Below, one piece after another: positions 48,857 through 63,585 of a stretch of 64,000 nt of DNA. The DNA lies in assembly GCA_030998015.1 (NCBI GenBank), contig JARWMV010000236.1:930001-994000 (forward strand), given 5' to 3'. The DNA is from Ceratorhiza oryzae-sativae. Its lineage: Eukaryota; Basidiomycota; Agaricomycetes; Cantharellales; Ceratobasidiaceae. Made by a program: the position numbers and the translations under genes. The notes beneath the pieces are model-generated. The model did not search any database. It saw only the letters and a program-made list of their open reading frames with translations, and was not told the origin of the DNA. Each line of letters begins with the position of its first letter. Positions within the stretch are counted from its first letter, which is position 1.

Positions 48857-51165
48857 ATGCCCGGCAAACGCACGCGGGCCGGGACATCGTCGTTCTCGAA
48901 CAAAAAACAACGTACCCTCGACGACCACATCAACGGCAGCACCAACCACAACAGCACAACATCTACCACGCCCACGACCGACCCGAAAGCTATCAGCACA
49001 CGGATGACGAACCAGCCTACATCCAACAAGTCCACGGGAAGATCGCAACCGCCGAAAACGCAGCTCGGGCCGATGCCAATCCTCCGCTCCGACTGCTCCA
49101 AAATGCCATCGCCGAACACAAAAGCAACGTCAAGAATCCGGCAAAGGGCGACAGTGTCGTATACTGGATGCGAATGGAAGACATGCGCAGTATGTGGGAT
49201 TTTGGCTCAGTTGCCATCGGCTGCTAACTCCTCCAACTATAGTCAAGGATAATCGAGCGCTTTCCGCGGCATCGGGCGTGGCGAGAGAGCTTGGCGTACC
49301 GTTGCTTGTGCTCTTTGCCCTCAGCCCAGACGACTACGTTTCCCACGATCGCAGTCCCCGCAGGATCGACTTCTGCTTGCGAAATCTCGCGTTGCTCAAG
49401 GTCCGTGGAATTCATAGCGCTTCGGTCATAAGCTTATTCAAGCGATACAACAGGATGAATTCAACCAACTCAATATTCCTCTCTACACCATTTCCCACAC
49501 TCGCAAAACACTCCCCGACGAGGTATTCAACACTATCCGCAAATGGGGAGCTACTCGGTTGTACGCCAACATCGAGTACGAGATAGATGAACTGCGACGC
49601 GACCTCCGGATCATTCACCTCGCCACATTGGGCAACATTCGGGCCGAGTTTTTCTCGGACAAATGCGTCGTCGAACCGGGGGTTTTAGCCACCAAGACGG
49701 GAAACCAGTACGCCGTGAGTATCTCGCGTTTCATGTGGTCTATTACTCAGCTCGTATTCCTAGGTTTATTCTCCCTGGTGGAAAAGTAAGCTGCGGCTTC
49801 AGGCTCTTGAACAAACTCCTGATTAGCATGTTTCAGATTGGGTTGCAACTCTGGCTCAAGACGGCTCACGTTTGGAAGAATCCCCACCTCCCAAAGCCAA
49901 TGACAAATCTGTGCGCACTCATCCCAGGTTTAGCGACCTCTTTGAATCCAAGGTTCCAGAGTCCGTTGCAGGTGAGCCGCGGCCAAACGTATTTAATAAA
50001 CAAACACTTGAGTTACACTTGTAGGTTTCGAATGTCATGATCGGGATAAAATGATCGAACTATGGCCGGCGGGAACCGAAGCTGCTCAACAGCTACTGGA
50101 TCGCTTCCTCCACACCAAAGCTCGCAGCTCCCAGATTGCAGATGCCTCCCCCTTGTCCGAAGGAGACGAGACTGACACCAAGAATAGCAGGATTAAAGAG
50201 TACATGGCGGCACGGGATCGTGCCGATGCCGATGCAACAAGTCGTCTGAGTCCATACTTGTCAAGTGGTGTCATATCTGCGAGAGCTTGCATTCGAGGGG
50301 CTTTGGAAGCTGCGGGAGTAAAGAGAATCGATGTTAACAAAACCACAGGCCCAATGGTTTGGATATCCGAAGTTGGTGGGTTACAGGCTGCAACTCGATG
50401 TGGTTCCACTCTTAACCATTTCCCCTAGCTTGGCGAGACTTTTATACCCATGTGATGGCCGCATTCCCTAGGGTTTCGATGGGCAGGCCGTTCCAAGAGA
50501 AGTTCGCTCACGTCAAATGGGAGACCAACGCTGTCCACCTCAAGGCGTGGAAGGAGGGAAAGACTGGTGTTCCCATCGTCGATGCGGTATGCGAATGGGC
50601 ACATTTTACATGTATATCCTCTGACGTCCAGCGTAGGCTATGCGTCAAGCCAACACTCAGGGTTGGATGCACAACCGCGCGCGAATGATCGTCGCGATGT
50701 ACTTCACCAAGGACTTGATGCTTGATTGGAGACTGGGGGAGAGGGTGGGTGTCTCATTTCCGATATAGAGCTAACGTCTTACCGCACTATTCTAGTACTT
50801 TATGCAGCAACTGATCGACGGGGACCTCGCCTCCAACAACGGAGGATGGCAGTGGAGTGCATCTACAGGGACCGACCCACAGCCTTATTTCCGTATTTTC
50901 AACCCATACTCTCAAAGCGAAAAGGCGGACCCAAGCGGTGAGCACTCAAGAAAAATATCGTTCTTTCACTAAACGGCTAAACAGGGACTACATTCGCCAT
51001 TTCGTTCCCGAGTTAAAATCACTCCAAGGCAAGGCATTGTATGACCCCTTTTCGCACCTTGACAAGGCGGCCTTTAAGAAGCTCGGATATCCTGAACCGC
51101 TAGTGGTGCACAAAGAGGCTAGGGAGAGGGCACTGCGACGATATAAAAATCCCGGCGATGACTAG
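48857..51165 (+). CDS. PHR1: Class I CPD photolyase
   Basis: Light-driven repair of cyclobutane pyrimidine dimers by an FAD enzyme of the photolyase/cryptochrome family. Exons 48857-49189, 49243-49400, 49454-49714, 49764-49785, 49837-49971, 50025-50375, 50429-50586, 50637-50744, 50796-50937, 50985-51165. The basic N-terminus (PGKRTRAG...NKKQRTLDD) looks like a nuclear or mitochondrial targeting region. The Rossmann domain starts [13 protein letters not shown] and includes [20 protein letters not shown]. The FAD/DNA region includes [51 protein letters not shown] and [24 protein letters not shown]. Two one-base losses are apparent: within 48950-49000, where the frame moves to the one reading [15 protein letters not shown], and at the G-run of the last acceptor (50983-50986). 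Exon length plus two is 1851 (616 aa). It is class I, close to yeast Phr1. Confidence 0.92.
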
Positions 51166-51254
51166 CTTCTGGTTTCTTTGGGCGGTAGCCTCGGTGTAGG
51201 TTGCATACATGTACAGTTAATGAAGATTGTAGAATTCGAGTGTGTCTTTTTATT

Positions 51255-52204
51255 TCAATGAATGCTTCTTGATTTACTTTTGCAGCGAGCCTGGTAGGCC
51301 TCCCAGCCCTCTTTCCTGTATCTCTCCGACTCGCGTCGAATGGATTCGTCGTCATTCCTTCTCCCTTGCCGTAAATCCCTCGGCCGACGATAATGACATC
51401 GCACCCGCTATCCAAAATAACCTCGCGAGGCGTCCGATACTGCTGGCCCATCCCGTCTCCTTTGGCATCCAGGCCGACCCCAGGAGTCAGGATCAAAAAT
51501 CCTTGCTCCCTTCACCGTACTCGACGCCCGCCCGGCTCATGGCAATGTATCCTATTACAAAGTCGCTATGCTCATGCGCCATTTTGACCGCTGCCCTGGT
51601 GTATTCGCCCGTGGTAAGAGCGCCTGCAGAGCTCATCTCGGCTAGTAGGAGAAGGCCTCGGCCGAGGGGTTGACCTGCGCGTGCGAGGCCGGCAATGACG
51701 CCCGGTCCGGGGACTACGTGGGCGTTGGTGATGTGGGACCAAGAGGAGATACGGTGTACTCCCCGAGAGTATTGGAGTGTGACCGTGTTCCCTGTAGCAT
51801 ACAGCTGCATTAGTGCACATATAGATGTTTCTTAAGAAATAGATTGTACCGATATCCGCAAACTTGCGATCTTCAAAGATCAAAAAGTCGTGTTTCTTGG
51901 AGAGTGCTTCGAGCTGATTAACGAGGTCTTGATCAAAATCCTCGACAATATCAATATGTGTCTGATATAATTAGTCTAATCTCAGATCAATTCAATTATA
52001 GGTAGATATGATACTGCTTACTTTGACTACACAGACGCTCGGCCCAGCTGCGTCGACAACCCTCAAGAGACTAGCTTTCGTCGTCACATCTACGCTAACG
52101 CATAAATTGGTCTTCTTTCGATCCATAATTTCCAGTAAACTCTTTGCTGCAGGATTTTTAAAGTTTTGAATCCTTTCATTGTAAGATGCCAAGTGTGCAG
52201 ACAT
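51255..52204 (-). CDS. URA3: Orotidine 5'-phosphate decarboxylase
   Basis: Last step of de novo UMP synthesis. Exons 52204-52022, 51961-51850, 51791-51255. The start chosen is [13 protein letters not shown]; an in-frame ATG at 52249 would add 15 residues. Catalytic region: [37 protein letters not shown] (the Asp-x-Lys-x-x-Asp tetrad part), later [44 protein letters not shown] and [17 protein letters not shown]. Exons sum to 832 bp, two short of 834 (277 aa, the family norm). The shifts are at the T-run 51492-51496 (KDF / LILTPGV) and near 51341-51346 (GEG / [17 protein letters not shown]). Both are one-base losses in a conserved essential gene. Divergent from the PLP1-like gene 141 bp away. 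Confidence 0.95.
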
Positions 52205-52345
52205 GGCGAGACTCGAACGGCTGGAGTGATCGAAGGACCGAAAATCCAAATCAATTTATCAGGGTCCAATGGAGCTGGATGTCACGTGTATTCCAGCCCT
52301 CGCCTCGCCGCTTCCATCTCCTTAACGCATTTCTGTCTTTTCACC
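52205..52345. promoter_or_regulatory. 141 bp divergent promoter, URA3 / PLP1
   Basis: The two start codons are 141 bp apart (96 bp if the upstream URA3 ATG is used). CACGTG at 52283-52288 lies in the middle. Shared promoter by position. Confidence 0.45.
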
Positions 52346-53423
52346 ATGGGAAATTCGGACGGCGAAGACGTGCAAGTGAATATAATGCACCATTTTGAAC
52401 TATTTATTGACATATTTATCAGCCTCCGGCCGCCCACCCCAGAGATTGATTCAAAGGTCTCGGAGCTCACGTCGCGTCTCCAAACAAGCAATGTCCATGA
52501 CAGCGGTTCCACCCGCGCCGGGAAGGAAGTGGATGATGGCTTATCCGACAATGACAATGATGATGACGATAAGCTGTTTGAGGAACTAGAAAAAGACGAG
52601 TTTGATATGTCTGGGCTGCGAGAAAAGCGAATGGAGGAGCTCAAGGCACAGTGAGTGTTGTCCCCGCTAGTCCCGTGACTTTCTCGAACCTGGGAGCCCC
52701 AAAGAATAGCCAAAGTCCGCGACATGCGAGAGAATGAACACGGGCGGCTGACGGAGATTACAGATGAGAAGGAGGTGATCAAGACGAGTGCGTAAGTTTC
52801 GCCTTGTCGTTGTTGTTGGCGTTTGACCAAACTTGACACGTTAGGAACGAATCGCGTTGTGTGATCCACTTTTATCACCGGGATTTCCGAAGATGTGACA
52901 TCATGAATAAACATCTCGAGGTGTGTAGTTTTGTGAATTTCGTTTTGAAACCGACTGGAGCAGTATGTTACCAGTTACTCGCACCGCGTCATTTCAAAAC
53001 CCGGTTCATCAAAGTGTTTGTTGAAAATGTGCCGTGGCTCGTCGAGAAGCTCAACGTCAAGGTGTTGCCTTGTGTGATATGTTTCATTCGAGGGGTTTCC
53101 AAGGACAAGTATGTTATGATTATGCTCTTACTCGGTCAATTCTCACGGCTTCGTAGGATCGTTGGATTTGAAGAGCTCGGGAACGACGACAGCTTCAAAA
53201 CGGCAACCTTGGAGTTGCGATTAACCCAAAGTGGTATGTTATATTTATGTTGTACACTTTTCGATCTAAGGCTTCTTGCACAGGGGTTATCGACAAGCCT
53301 GACGCGCCACAACAAACACTCAAAACGCCGTTTGGGACGACCGGGATGGTTGGCTCGTCCGGTTCGAGGATTAGGGGTCGGAAAGATGACAGCGACGATG
53401 AAGATTACCGAGACGATGACTAG
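52346..53423 (+). CDS. PLP1: Phosducin-like / TXNDC9 thioredoxin-fold protein
   Basis: Phosducin-like co-chaperone of the TXNDC9/Plp1 class, which works with the CCT chaperonin in actin and tubulin folding. Seven exons: 52346-52371, 52423-52650, 52705-52791, 52845-52920, 52975-53108, 53157-53233, 53284-53423. They total 768 bp (255 aa) in frame. That frame requires the first intron (52372-52422) to start GCAAGT, a GC-AG intron; the downstream GTGAAT would break the frame. An acidic helix region (LFEELEKDEFDMSGLREKRMEELKAQ) precedes the thioredoxin fold: CVIHFYHRDFRRCDIMNKHLE, FIKVFVENVPWLVEKLNVKVLPCVICF, and DKIVGFEELGNDDSF. The active-site CxxC is absent (RRCD), normal for this group. The tail is rich in Asp/Arg. 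Confidence 0.88.
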
Positions 53424-54271
53424 GTTTGGCTTGGTTATCCAGAGTGCTTTGGTCGGGTGATATATTAGTGTATTCGACGAGTAGCGAAACGTGTACGTGC
53501 GGCAATCCGCTCTGCGATAATATTTGCCTTTTCGAACACCCGCTCACGGGAAGTCGCGAGGGTTAGGGGCATATGAATATATGCGTGTCCAATTTACGAT
53601 TCGAGACAAGTCGACTTGAAAATGCCGCAAAACGCAATCAAAACGCCCCACTCGCGCGGTCGTTCCCAAGCCTTCCTGTCTCGACTACAATTGTGATGGA
53701 GCAAGGTCGCCGCAGCATGCCGCCAAGCAGCGACGGCTTCGGGCTGTGGTTTTACGAACATCAGTCCCGATAAGACAGCGATCGCTCTACAAGTACATAA
53801 TTCTCTGCGCGGCCGCAATGTCTATCAGGGGAACAGGGTTGGAACGTGCATATCACGAGGCGACTGGCCTGGTCCCACGCGACGCGACTGTACTGCTGTT
53901 GGAGACATTGTACGCGAGGCGTATGTAAACCGACTCTCTTCGTGCCTTGACTTTCACAAGTTGCACGTTCTTTGTCCGGAACCTGGCGCCAGAAGGTGAC
54001 TATATCGCGATTGCATCGATCGGAGCGGGCCCCAAATTAACCCGATGGACGGTGCCCTCAACCACCTGCCGCATATAAGGCGACGCGACCTGGTTGTCTC
54101 GTTCCTCACTCTTCTCCTCGCCTTTTTCTTTCTCTCTGCTACTACTCAGCATCCCCAGCCAGCCCTCGCACAACCTTTCTTGCAACCCCATCCACATCCA
54201 AGTGAGCTCGCCCTTTTGACGCGTCGCGTCGCGTATCTGATCGCTGATGTGCGTATTTCGGCGTGGGTAGA
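53424..54271. other. Intergenic, nothing recognised
   Basis: About 850 bp between two plus-strand genes. Short open frames on both strands lack domain or splice support. It probably contains the NDP kinase promoter in its last few hundred bases, including a pyrimidine-rich stretch around 54092-54150. Confidence 0.4.
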
Positions 54272-54916
54272 ATGTCGGCCAACCCTAGGGAGCGCACCTA
54301 CATCATGGTCAAGCCTGATGGTGTCCAGCGTGGCCTCGTCGGCGAGATCATTAGCCGCTTGAGAAGCGCGGCTACAAGATCCTTGCGCTAAAGACGGTCT
54401 GGATCAAGGACGAAAAGGAGCGCGAAACGCGGTTTAGGACACGTTAGTTGGCTCGCGTGTGCTTTGTGGCCGCCGTTGACGTTTTTTGGTATAGATTATG
54501 CAGATCTTGAGAAGGAACATGGCCAGTCGAGCTGGTATCCGCTCTTGATCAAATACATGTCGTCCGGCCCGGTCGTTGCCATCGTGATCGAGGGTATCAA
54601 TGCCGTCAAGACCGGTCGTGCCATGCTTGGCGAGACCAACCCCCTCGATAGCAAGCCAGGTGAGTGTGCTGAGATGCACAGATCGGGCTTTATCTCATAC
54701 AACCTGTGTAAGGCACGATCCGCGGCGATTATGCGCTTACCAAAGGTCGCAACATCTGCCATGGCAGTGACAGCGTCCAGAACGCAGAGGCGGAGATTGC
54801 ACTGTAAGCTTGTTTTACCTACCTGCATGAAATAGGCTGATTGGATTTTGTGCAGCTGGTTCCCCGAAGGTGTCGCAGACTACAGCCTCGCGTCGCACAA
54901 CTGGATCTACGATTAA
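54272..54916 (+). CDS. YNK1: Nucleoside diphosphate kinase
   Basis: Transfers gamma-phosphate between nucleoside di- and triphosphates via a phospho-histidine. Exons 54272-54442, 54495-54659, 54713-54803, 54856-54916. Start [27 protein letters not shown]; catalytic His in [16 protein letters not shown]-terminal [12 protein letters not shown]...[29 protein letters not shown] is intact. After ISR the literal frame reads LRSAATRS and stops; the conserved [14 protein letters not shown] lies in the next frame, so one base is missing at 54360-54363 (CGCTT/GAG). With it the CDS is 489 bp (162 aa). The segment between LKTVW and KYMSSGPVV is more diverged than usual. Confidence 0.94.
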
Positions 54917-55521
54917 GCTCAATGAAATCAATCTGTACCGTAGATATTTTGGTCGCTAAACACCTATTATTGAACATTCTGGTGACACATGATGACAAAA
55001 TAAATATTCGGATATCAGCCTCATATACCCAGGCTGAGGTTCCCCGCAGTATCGTATTCCATGGCGGTGCCGTAGAAGGCTGAGATTAACCAATGGCAGG
55101 CTGGGCGAAAACAAATTTGGCGTGGCTGGGGTCACGTGGGCAAGACGAGCACGCCCTGATCGTGCTGTCCCTGGCCTTGGCGCATGAAGAATGCGTCTTC
55201 CGAATGCCGCGGCGTCACAGGCGTTGAAGCGGACCACCACTTAAATACCGGGCTCCCCCCTGTCTGTCACGACGCATCCCCCACTCAGTTCACGTCGCGT
55301 CAATACTAATCGCCCAGTTCGGTTGTCATCTGTCCAAGTCGACGTTTGGGTTAGAAGTGATATCATCGGCACTGCAACGTAAGTCCCCATGGAGATCCAG
55401 GTTGTGGAAAATATATCCTAATGAAAACACTGTATCTGCTGCCACTGGCTGCCCTATTCACCTAACAGCCGTCGTATACCCTAGCTAAGCCGAACACGCC
55501 AGCATTGGCAACACGTCAGAC
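54917..55521. other. Intergenic, promoter of DOMON-b561 gene
   Basis: About 600 bp. A CACGTG at 55133-55138. No gene seen. Confidence 0.35.
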
Positions 55522-57330
55522 ATGTGGACCCCTCGCATACCCAAATCTCTGATCGGGGTCGGCCTCCTTGCACTGTCAAGCTCTCAAGGTGTCCTCGGCG
55601 CAACTGGCGGCTCGTTTTGCGGAAATGTGAGGCCTTCCAGTCCCCGCCGAATTCCTTATCTCACGAAATTTTCGTTGTAGCTGGTCTGCGTTGGAGCAAC
55701 GATAAAAGGCAGTGACACATATTGTGAGTAGCGCGCATTGCATTGGCATGCATGGGTGCTGAAAATGAGAGCACTTGTAGATACCCTCAACACTACCGTT
55801 TCGTTCAGCAACCTCGGATGGATTGCCGCGTGAGATTTTTAATTGTACACAGCCATGGCTGCGCTTGGCTGACAGGAAAACCATGCAGCGGGTTTGGTGA
55901 GAGCATGGTCGGGTCCCCAATGATGATCATGTGGCCAAATTCCGATGGCACAATCACGTTATCTCAGGTATGTGCATAACTTTGGTCTGTATTGCCCATA
56001 CTTATGCTGCCCCTTTTAGCGCCAAGCGACTGGTACATATATCCTCGTTTTGTCGCATAACGTATACTAACGTACATCTCCATAGCACACGCTGAACCCC
56101 AAGTGGTCGCCTCTCCTCCCAGGGTGGCCACTGTTCAGACTGCTTTCAGCAGTTTGACCGGCCCAGGAGTCTCACTGACCTTCTCCGTGCCTGTCAGTAT
56201 ATTTCTTCGATCAAGGGGCTGCTTACTGATATAGCGCTTCAGAGCTCTGGGCAGTCGACTGAAAACATGATCTATGCGATGAGTTTGCGCAAGCCTAGTA
56301 GCAGTGACCCCGCGGCGACGCTTCAACAGCACAGCGTCAACGGAGCCTTCCAGCTCGACCTTACGCAAACTGTGCCCGACTTGACTGCCGGGTCCCCTGC
56401 GGCCTCCGCTTCTGGCGGTGCGAGCGCGACGTCCAATGCCTTGCCTCCCGACACCGGGTAGCGGAAGTAGCAACAGCTCGCCAGTCTCTATCCCTTACTC
56501 GCCCAGCGAGAAGAAGCTCATTGCTCACGGCGTGCTCAGCGCTCTCGGGTTCTGCTTCTTCCTTCCGATCGGAGTCCTTCAGGCCCGGTTTTTACGAATC
56601 TGGTTCCCGGGTTGGTTCAAGACACATTGGTTCGTGCAGGCAGGTTTGGCTGGTCCGTGCATTATTGCTGGGTTTGCGCTGGCGGTCAACACGATTTCGA
56701 AGAATAAGGGCAGCCATTTTGCGGACAAGCACATGGTATGTCACCTGGGTTTCGTTCCGATAGCAAATTTACCGATATTCCTACTCGTAGATCATCGGAT
56801 TGGTATTATTCTTGCTGTACATCTGCCAAGCGCTGTATGGTCTCGTCATCCATCTTGTCAAATCACCAAACCGCAAGAAGCGCCCTATCCAAAACTATGG
56901 CCATGCGATCCTTGGACTGGGCTTGATTATTCTCGCGTTGTATCAGGTTTGGCTCGGATTCAACCATGAGTGGCCTCTGGTGACTGGGCGCGATAAGAAG
57001 CGGGGTGCTAGGGTCTTCTGGATCATCTGGATAGTGGTACGTAGCGTTTCTAGCAGATACACCGCATATTAATAGTTGGTCGCCTCCCCTTAGATTCTCG
57101 GAGCTGCGTACGTTCTTGGACTTGGCCTCTTGCCCAAGCAGTACAAGTGGAAGCAGAAGCCGTCCAGAGGCGCGAGAAATCTCAGGCGTTGGGGGCCTCT
57201 GATGACGACGTTCATCCAATTGCCGGACGGGCCTGATCGTGATACCAAGATTCGGCTCTGCCATTGCAGCGGGGCGAACAGGATGCCTGATAACCCTTTT
57301 TCTTGTCTTTTTACATTCAAGTCAATATAA
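55522..57330 (+). CDS. DOMON domain plus cytochrome b561 membrane protein
   Basis: Secreted-pathway membrane haem protein of the DOMON-cyt b561 (ferric reductase/CDH-cytochrome-like) type. The N-terminal signal peptide lies in the first exon (KSLIGVGLLALSSSQGVLG). The DOMON part, spread over about six short exons, includes NTTVSFSNLGWIAAGFGESMVGSPMMIMWPNSDGTITLS and TGPGVSLTFSVPVTLQSSGQ...NMIYAM. A Ser/Gly-rich linker follows. The b561 domain has four to five helices with His ligands: KLIAHGVLSALGFCFFLPIGV, WFKTHWFVQAGLAGPCIIAGFAL, KHMIIGLVLFLLYICQALYG, NYGHAILGLGLIILALYQVW, and a last helix AAYVLGLGLLP. The frame slips by one in the linker at the G-run 56456-56458 (one extra base or two missing). 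The C-terminal tail after QYK may also be frame-shifted (an alternative stop lies near 57236). Confidence 0.82.
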
Positions 57331-58457
57331 ACGATGGACTTGGGACTAGATTTGTTCTCGCCTGCTCGGGAGCTATTCCGGTTTGCTCGTTTGTTTTCTT
57401 GATACTTTGTAGGGCCATTGTCTGTAATATAAACGGTTTGACGACATCTGATCGAGTTTTATGGTGATAAACGAGTTCAAGCGTGCCGTTATGGGCTAGT
57501 CACAAGTGCGAGTTATTCGCCAGTAGCATAGATACAGATTCTCCGAGTTTGATCGTCCAACCATGTTCACGTGGTTGGGCATCACGGTCTACCTCATCCG
57601 CAACCACCGGGCCTGGCTCAACACGATCGGACGTTATCTAAAATTATCGCAAGTGCTGATGCCTCATCTTGTTAGAAGCCCGGGACGCCAGCTCTCGGGC
57701 CTGGGTTCTGTTCCTCTTTGATGAGCGTCGCTGGCAGACGCTTTCCTGAGGGGATATCATTTAGACTTCGTCTTGCTGAGGCCCTCAAGGAATGACGTCG
57801 CTATCGCCGGCGACAAGCCAGGCGTGTCTCGCTTGCATGGCTAATCCTATCACTAAGCTCATTCCTGTCAACGGTCACCTTCATCTAATCCAATTTACGG
57901 GTGCAAGGTCTCGGCAAACAGGCTTCGACATGCTTCCCTACGTGAACACGCTGGTTCTTTCCCCCTCTCTTGTTTCGACAACTCACCGAGTATCCGAGGC
58001 TATACCGTGATCGCGGCCAGAGTCACACTTGGCTTCGTTCCGAAGTTATTAACAAAAATTCCTCCCTCCATCTATCTAAAGCTCAGGTTGAATAACGCAA
58101 TGCCTCATGTGATGGCAACGCTTGTGCTCAGCCTTGCCGTTCAAGTCACACGTCCGATTCGATGCCATCCAGTACACCGACGTGATCCCGAAAAGGCCAA
58201 TCACCAGCCTGCAATTTGGACGGCCAAGCGGGTTGGCAACCTTTTCGTAGCCATAGCCCTGCGTTTTTGCCCAACAGCGTGATGGCGTTCGTGCCGGGTG
58301 CCGGTTCTCGGAGTTATGTCTGCACGGTTCGTTTTGAAAACGAGCATGTCGTTCATTTAACGGGCCATCAGGAGTATATAATGCCCCGCGAGAGGTTCAC
58401 CTCGTAGCAACATTATCCTCCCCTCTTTGATAGCTTGACTGAGAGAATTTGGCGACC
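57331..58457. other. 1.1 kb intergenic region between redox genes
   Basis: Lies between the DOMON-b561 gene and cellobiose dehydrogenase, both plus strand. Short open frames (e.g. 57792-58010, 58007-58282) have no recognised domain. The last part must hold the CDH promoter. Confidence 0.4.
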
Positions 58458-61319
<2,862 letters not shown>

Positions 61320-61831
61320 ACACGTCGTCAATGCGGATTGCAGTGTAATACGTTTCTCTTGAACACGGGTGAATGGTACTGGTTTAAATCATTCCAAGGC
61401 TGCCTCAGAGGCATAAGCTGTTGCTTACGTGAGGAGCTTGGTCCATAAACCATGACGATATTCGACGTGGGCCCTTTAGTTATAAGATTTTTGAAAACTT
61501 TAATTTGAACGGTGCTTTTTAAAAATCTATGTGGCAGGACTTTTGCCTTCATTGCGCGCATACACATCGTTGACGCCGTTGTAGGCTTTCGTGTGCATAC
61601 ACTCGGCGAATACCAGGTGAATGCGTAGACCTCCGTCGGCTCATAATCCCGCATCGCCTTGAGATAATTCAGTCCTATAACCTTCTAAACTCAGAGAACG
61701 TTACAAAAATTGGCTGACGGGCCACCCGGCAAGAGCCCGATACATGCTTTGATCATTGCGCCAACCGAGGGCCAGCATTGTGTAACTAACAAGAAACAAA
61801 GACAATAAAAAATCCATATGCATTCATCAAA
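61320..61831. other. Intergenic, nothing recognised
   Basis: About 510 bp downstream of CDH, before the tRNA. A 108-codon minus-strand frame at 61328-61654 shows no recognisable feature. Confidence 0.35.
61807..61812 (-). terminator. Pol III T-run terminator
   Basis: A run of six T on the minus strand about 20 bp beyond the tRNA 3' end, the usual RNA polymerase III stop. Confidence 0.65.
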
Positions 61832-61916
61832 ACCCACCGCGGGGCTCGAACCCGCAGCCTCCAGATGGTACGTAAGAACGTAGAAGTCTGGCGCGCCACC
61901 ATTGCGCCAGGCGGGC
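61832..61916 (-). tRNA. tRNA-Arg (anticodon TCT) with 14-nt intron
   Basis: Cloverleaf folds by hand on the minus strand. Acceptor GCCCGCC pairs with GGTGGGT (two G-U pairs). D-stem GCGC/GCGC encloses AATGGTG. Anticodon stem CCAGA/TCTGG holds loop C-T-TCT-A. The T-arm is GCGGG-TTCGAGC-CCCGC (B box GGTTCGAGCC). A 14-nt insertion after the base 3' of the anticodon is in the canonical nuclear tRNA intron position. Mature length 71 nt before CCA addition. The TCT anticodon reads AGA. Confidence 0.9.
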
Positions 61917-62131
61917 TTATCTCGAGGGATCGCCCTGGACTATATGTTCCCTGCCGCTCTGAGCCAAAGTTGAACCGCACTCAGGTCAAGCCCCAGCATT
62001 TTATTGCCTCATTCCTCACATGGACATTTTGCTACAGAAAGACATATAGCGAGCCAACAAAATCCAGTATTACAAAACGGTAAAATCAAGGAAAGCGACA
62101 GGATCCAAACAATAATAAAAGACGAGCTGCG

Positions 62132-63585
62132 CTAGTCGTCTTCCTCAGATGAAGAGTCATCGTCATCAGAACCTAGGAAGATCTCAGTAAGGCATCCGTT
62201 TTAAGCGACAGATCAACTCACTATCATCCTGCGTCACCGCTTCCATGACTTGCGCCAATTCTGTATCAAACTCCTGGTCTGCGTCATCCTCGTCCTCGTC
62301 CGTACTACTCTCGCTCTCTCCCATCTGTCGCACAATCTCGTCATCGATCTCGTTTGACACCACGTCGGGCACCACCTCGACCATATCAAAATCATCAAAG
62401 TCAGGCTCAACAACAGGTGGAGGAGCAGGCGGCCGGGGCGGAGGATCCCTAGGCCGACCCGCTTTCGGGAGGTTGATTCCCCCGGAACGCCCAGACTTGG
62501 GCTGCGTCTTCCGCGGCGGGTCCCGGATCGAGGCTCCGAACGATCCTCCAAAGTGAAAGACCTCTTCGTCCGGCCCGTCTGCCGCATTAAACGCACTCTT
62601 CGTAGTTGCTATGCGTCGATGCGCGGTGGTGGGCACGGCCTCCCATGGCAATATTCCGTTGGCATCGGGGGGATCTGCCTCTCCGTTGGCATCTACATCC
62701 TGCTCGTCTACATCCATTGCAACACCTTGATCCGGTATAGGGACTGATACAGGCTCGAGCTCCAGCTCGCCTTCTTCGACATCTTCTACAGGAGGGGTTG
62801 GCTCCTTGACCGGCACCTTGGGCTTGGGCTTTGGTTTCGCCTTGGGTTTTTGCGCCGTGGTGCGTTTGGCGGGCGGTGGGGTGGGTACAGGGGGAAGTGG
62901 TTCGGCGGCGGTGGGGAAAACGATAGGCGTGGGTGTTGGTTTGGGAGGTGGCGCCTGAACAGGCGGGATGGCAACTGGTTGGGTGGTCGGGGATGCTCGA
63001 GAGCGTGACCGCGAGGCAGCCTTGGAAGCGGCCCGGTCATAGGTTAACATGACCGCGCTATCCGTATCGTACATGGTAAATTCCTGCAACGCCATTAGCT
63101 CTCGCACGACAGCACAACAAACTAGAGACGTACCCCGGTCGTAGGATCAAACACCATGAACACATCCATCTCCTTCGGTGCTTGTTCGACAGCCGTAAAC
63201 AAATGTCTGTCGTCATTCTTGACGAATGACACTCAGCCAGGGTTGGACACGCGTGTCAGTCTACTCACGTTGGACCCCGGCTGCTCGACATCAAGTGCCA
63301 CCCCATCCTGGACTACACGCGGCGGGTTCGCAGCCTGCACCTTGCCAGGTTTCCGCACATCAATCGACTCCGGCTTGAAGTTGTCTGGTTCAAGTCAGCA
63401 CAAAGCTAAAGTGCCGGTCCAAGGACTCCCTCACACTTGAAACTGTGGTACGTCGGCTGGGCAGAATTCCGGCGGTGCTGCGCTGGCTCGAGCATCCGAA
63501 GCGCGCTCTCGTCGAGATTAACGGTGCACCGACCTTCGGGGATGCCGGGAGCAGGTCCCCACGACTTGGCCTCTATTTGAGCCAT
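62132..63585 (-). CDS. EAF-family RNA polymerase II elongation factor
   Basis: ELL-associated factor (EAF) family protein, which stimulates Pol II elongation with ELL. Exons 63585-63435, 63384-63269, 63217-63134, 63083-62222, 62172-62132 total 1254 bp (417 aa), in frame. The N-terminal EAF domain spans about 150 residues: GRCTVNLDESALRML, YHSFKYNFKPESIDVRKPGKV, and FMVFDPTTGEFTMYDTDSAVMLTYDRA. The rest is disordered: a Pro/Lys-rich stretch (AKRTTAQKPKAKPKPKPK), then a strongly acidic C-terminus (EIDDEIVRQMGESESSTDEDEDDAD...SDDDDSSSEEDD) typical of transactivating tails. Start is the ATG directly before AQIEAKSWGPAPG. Confidence 0.85.

Noticed and set aside
52166..52654. Single long open frame through the first intron of the PLP1-like gene
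   Set aside because: It reads through because the intron lacks stops, but it would insert a hydrophobic segment into an acidic N-terminus; a GC-AG intron at 52372-52422 gives a clean in-frame model.
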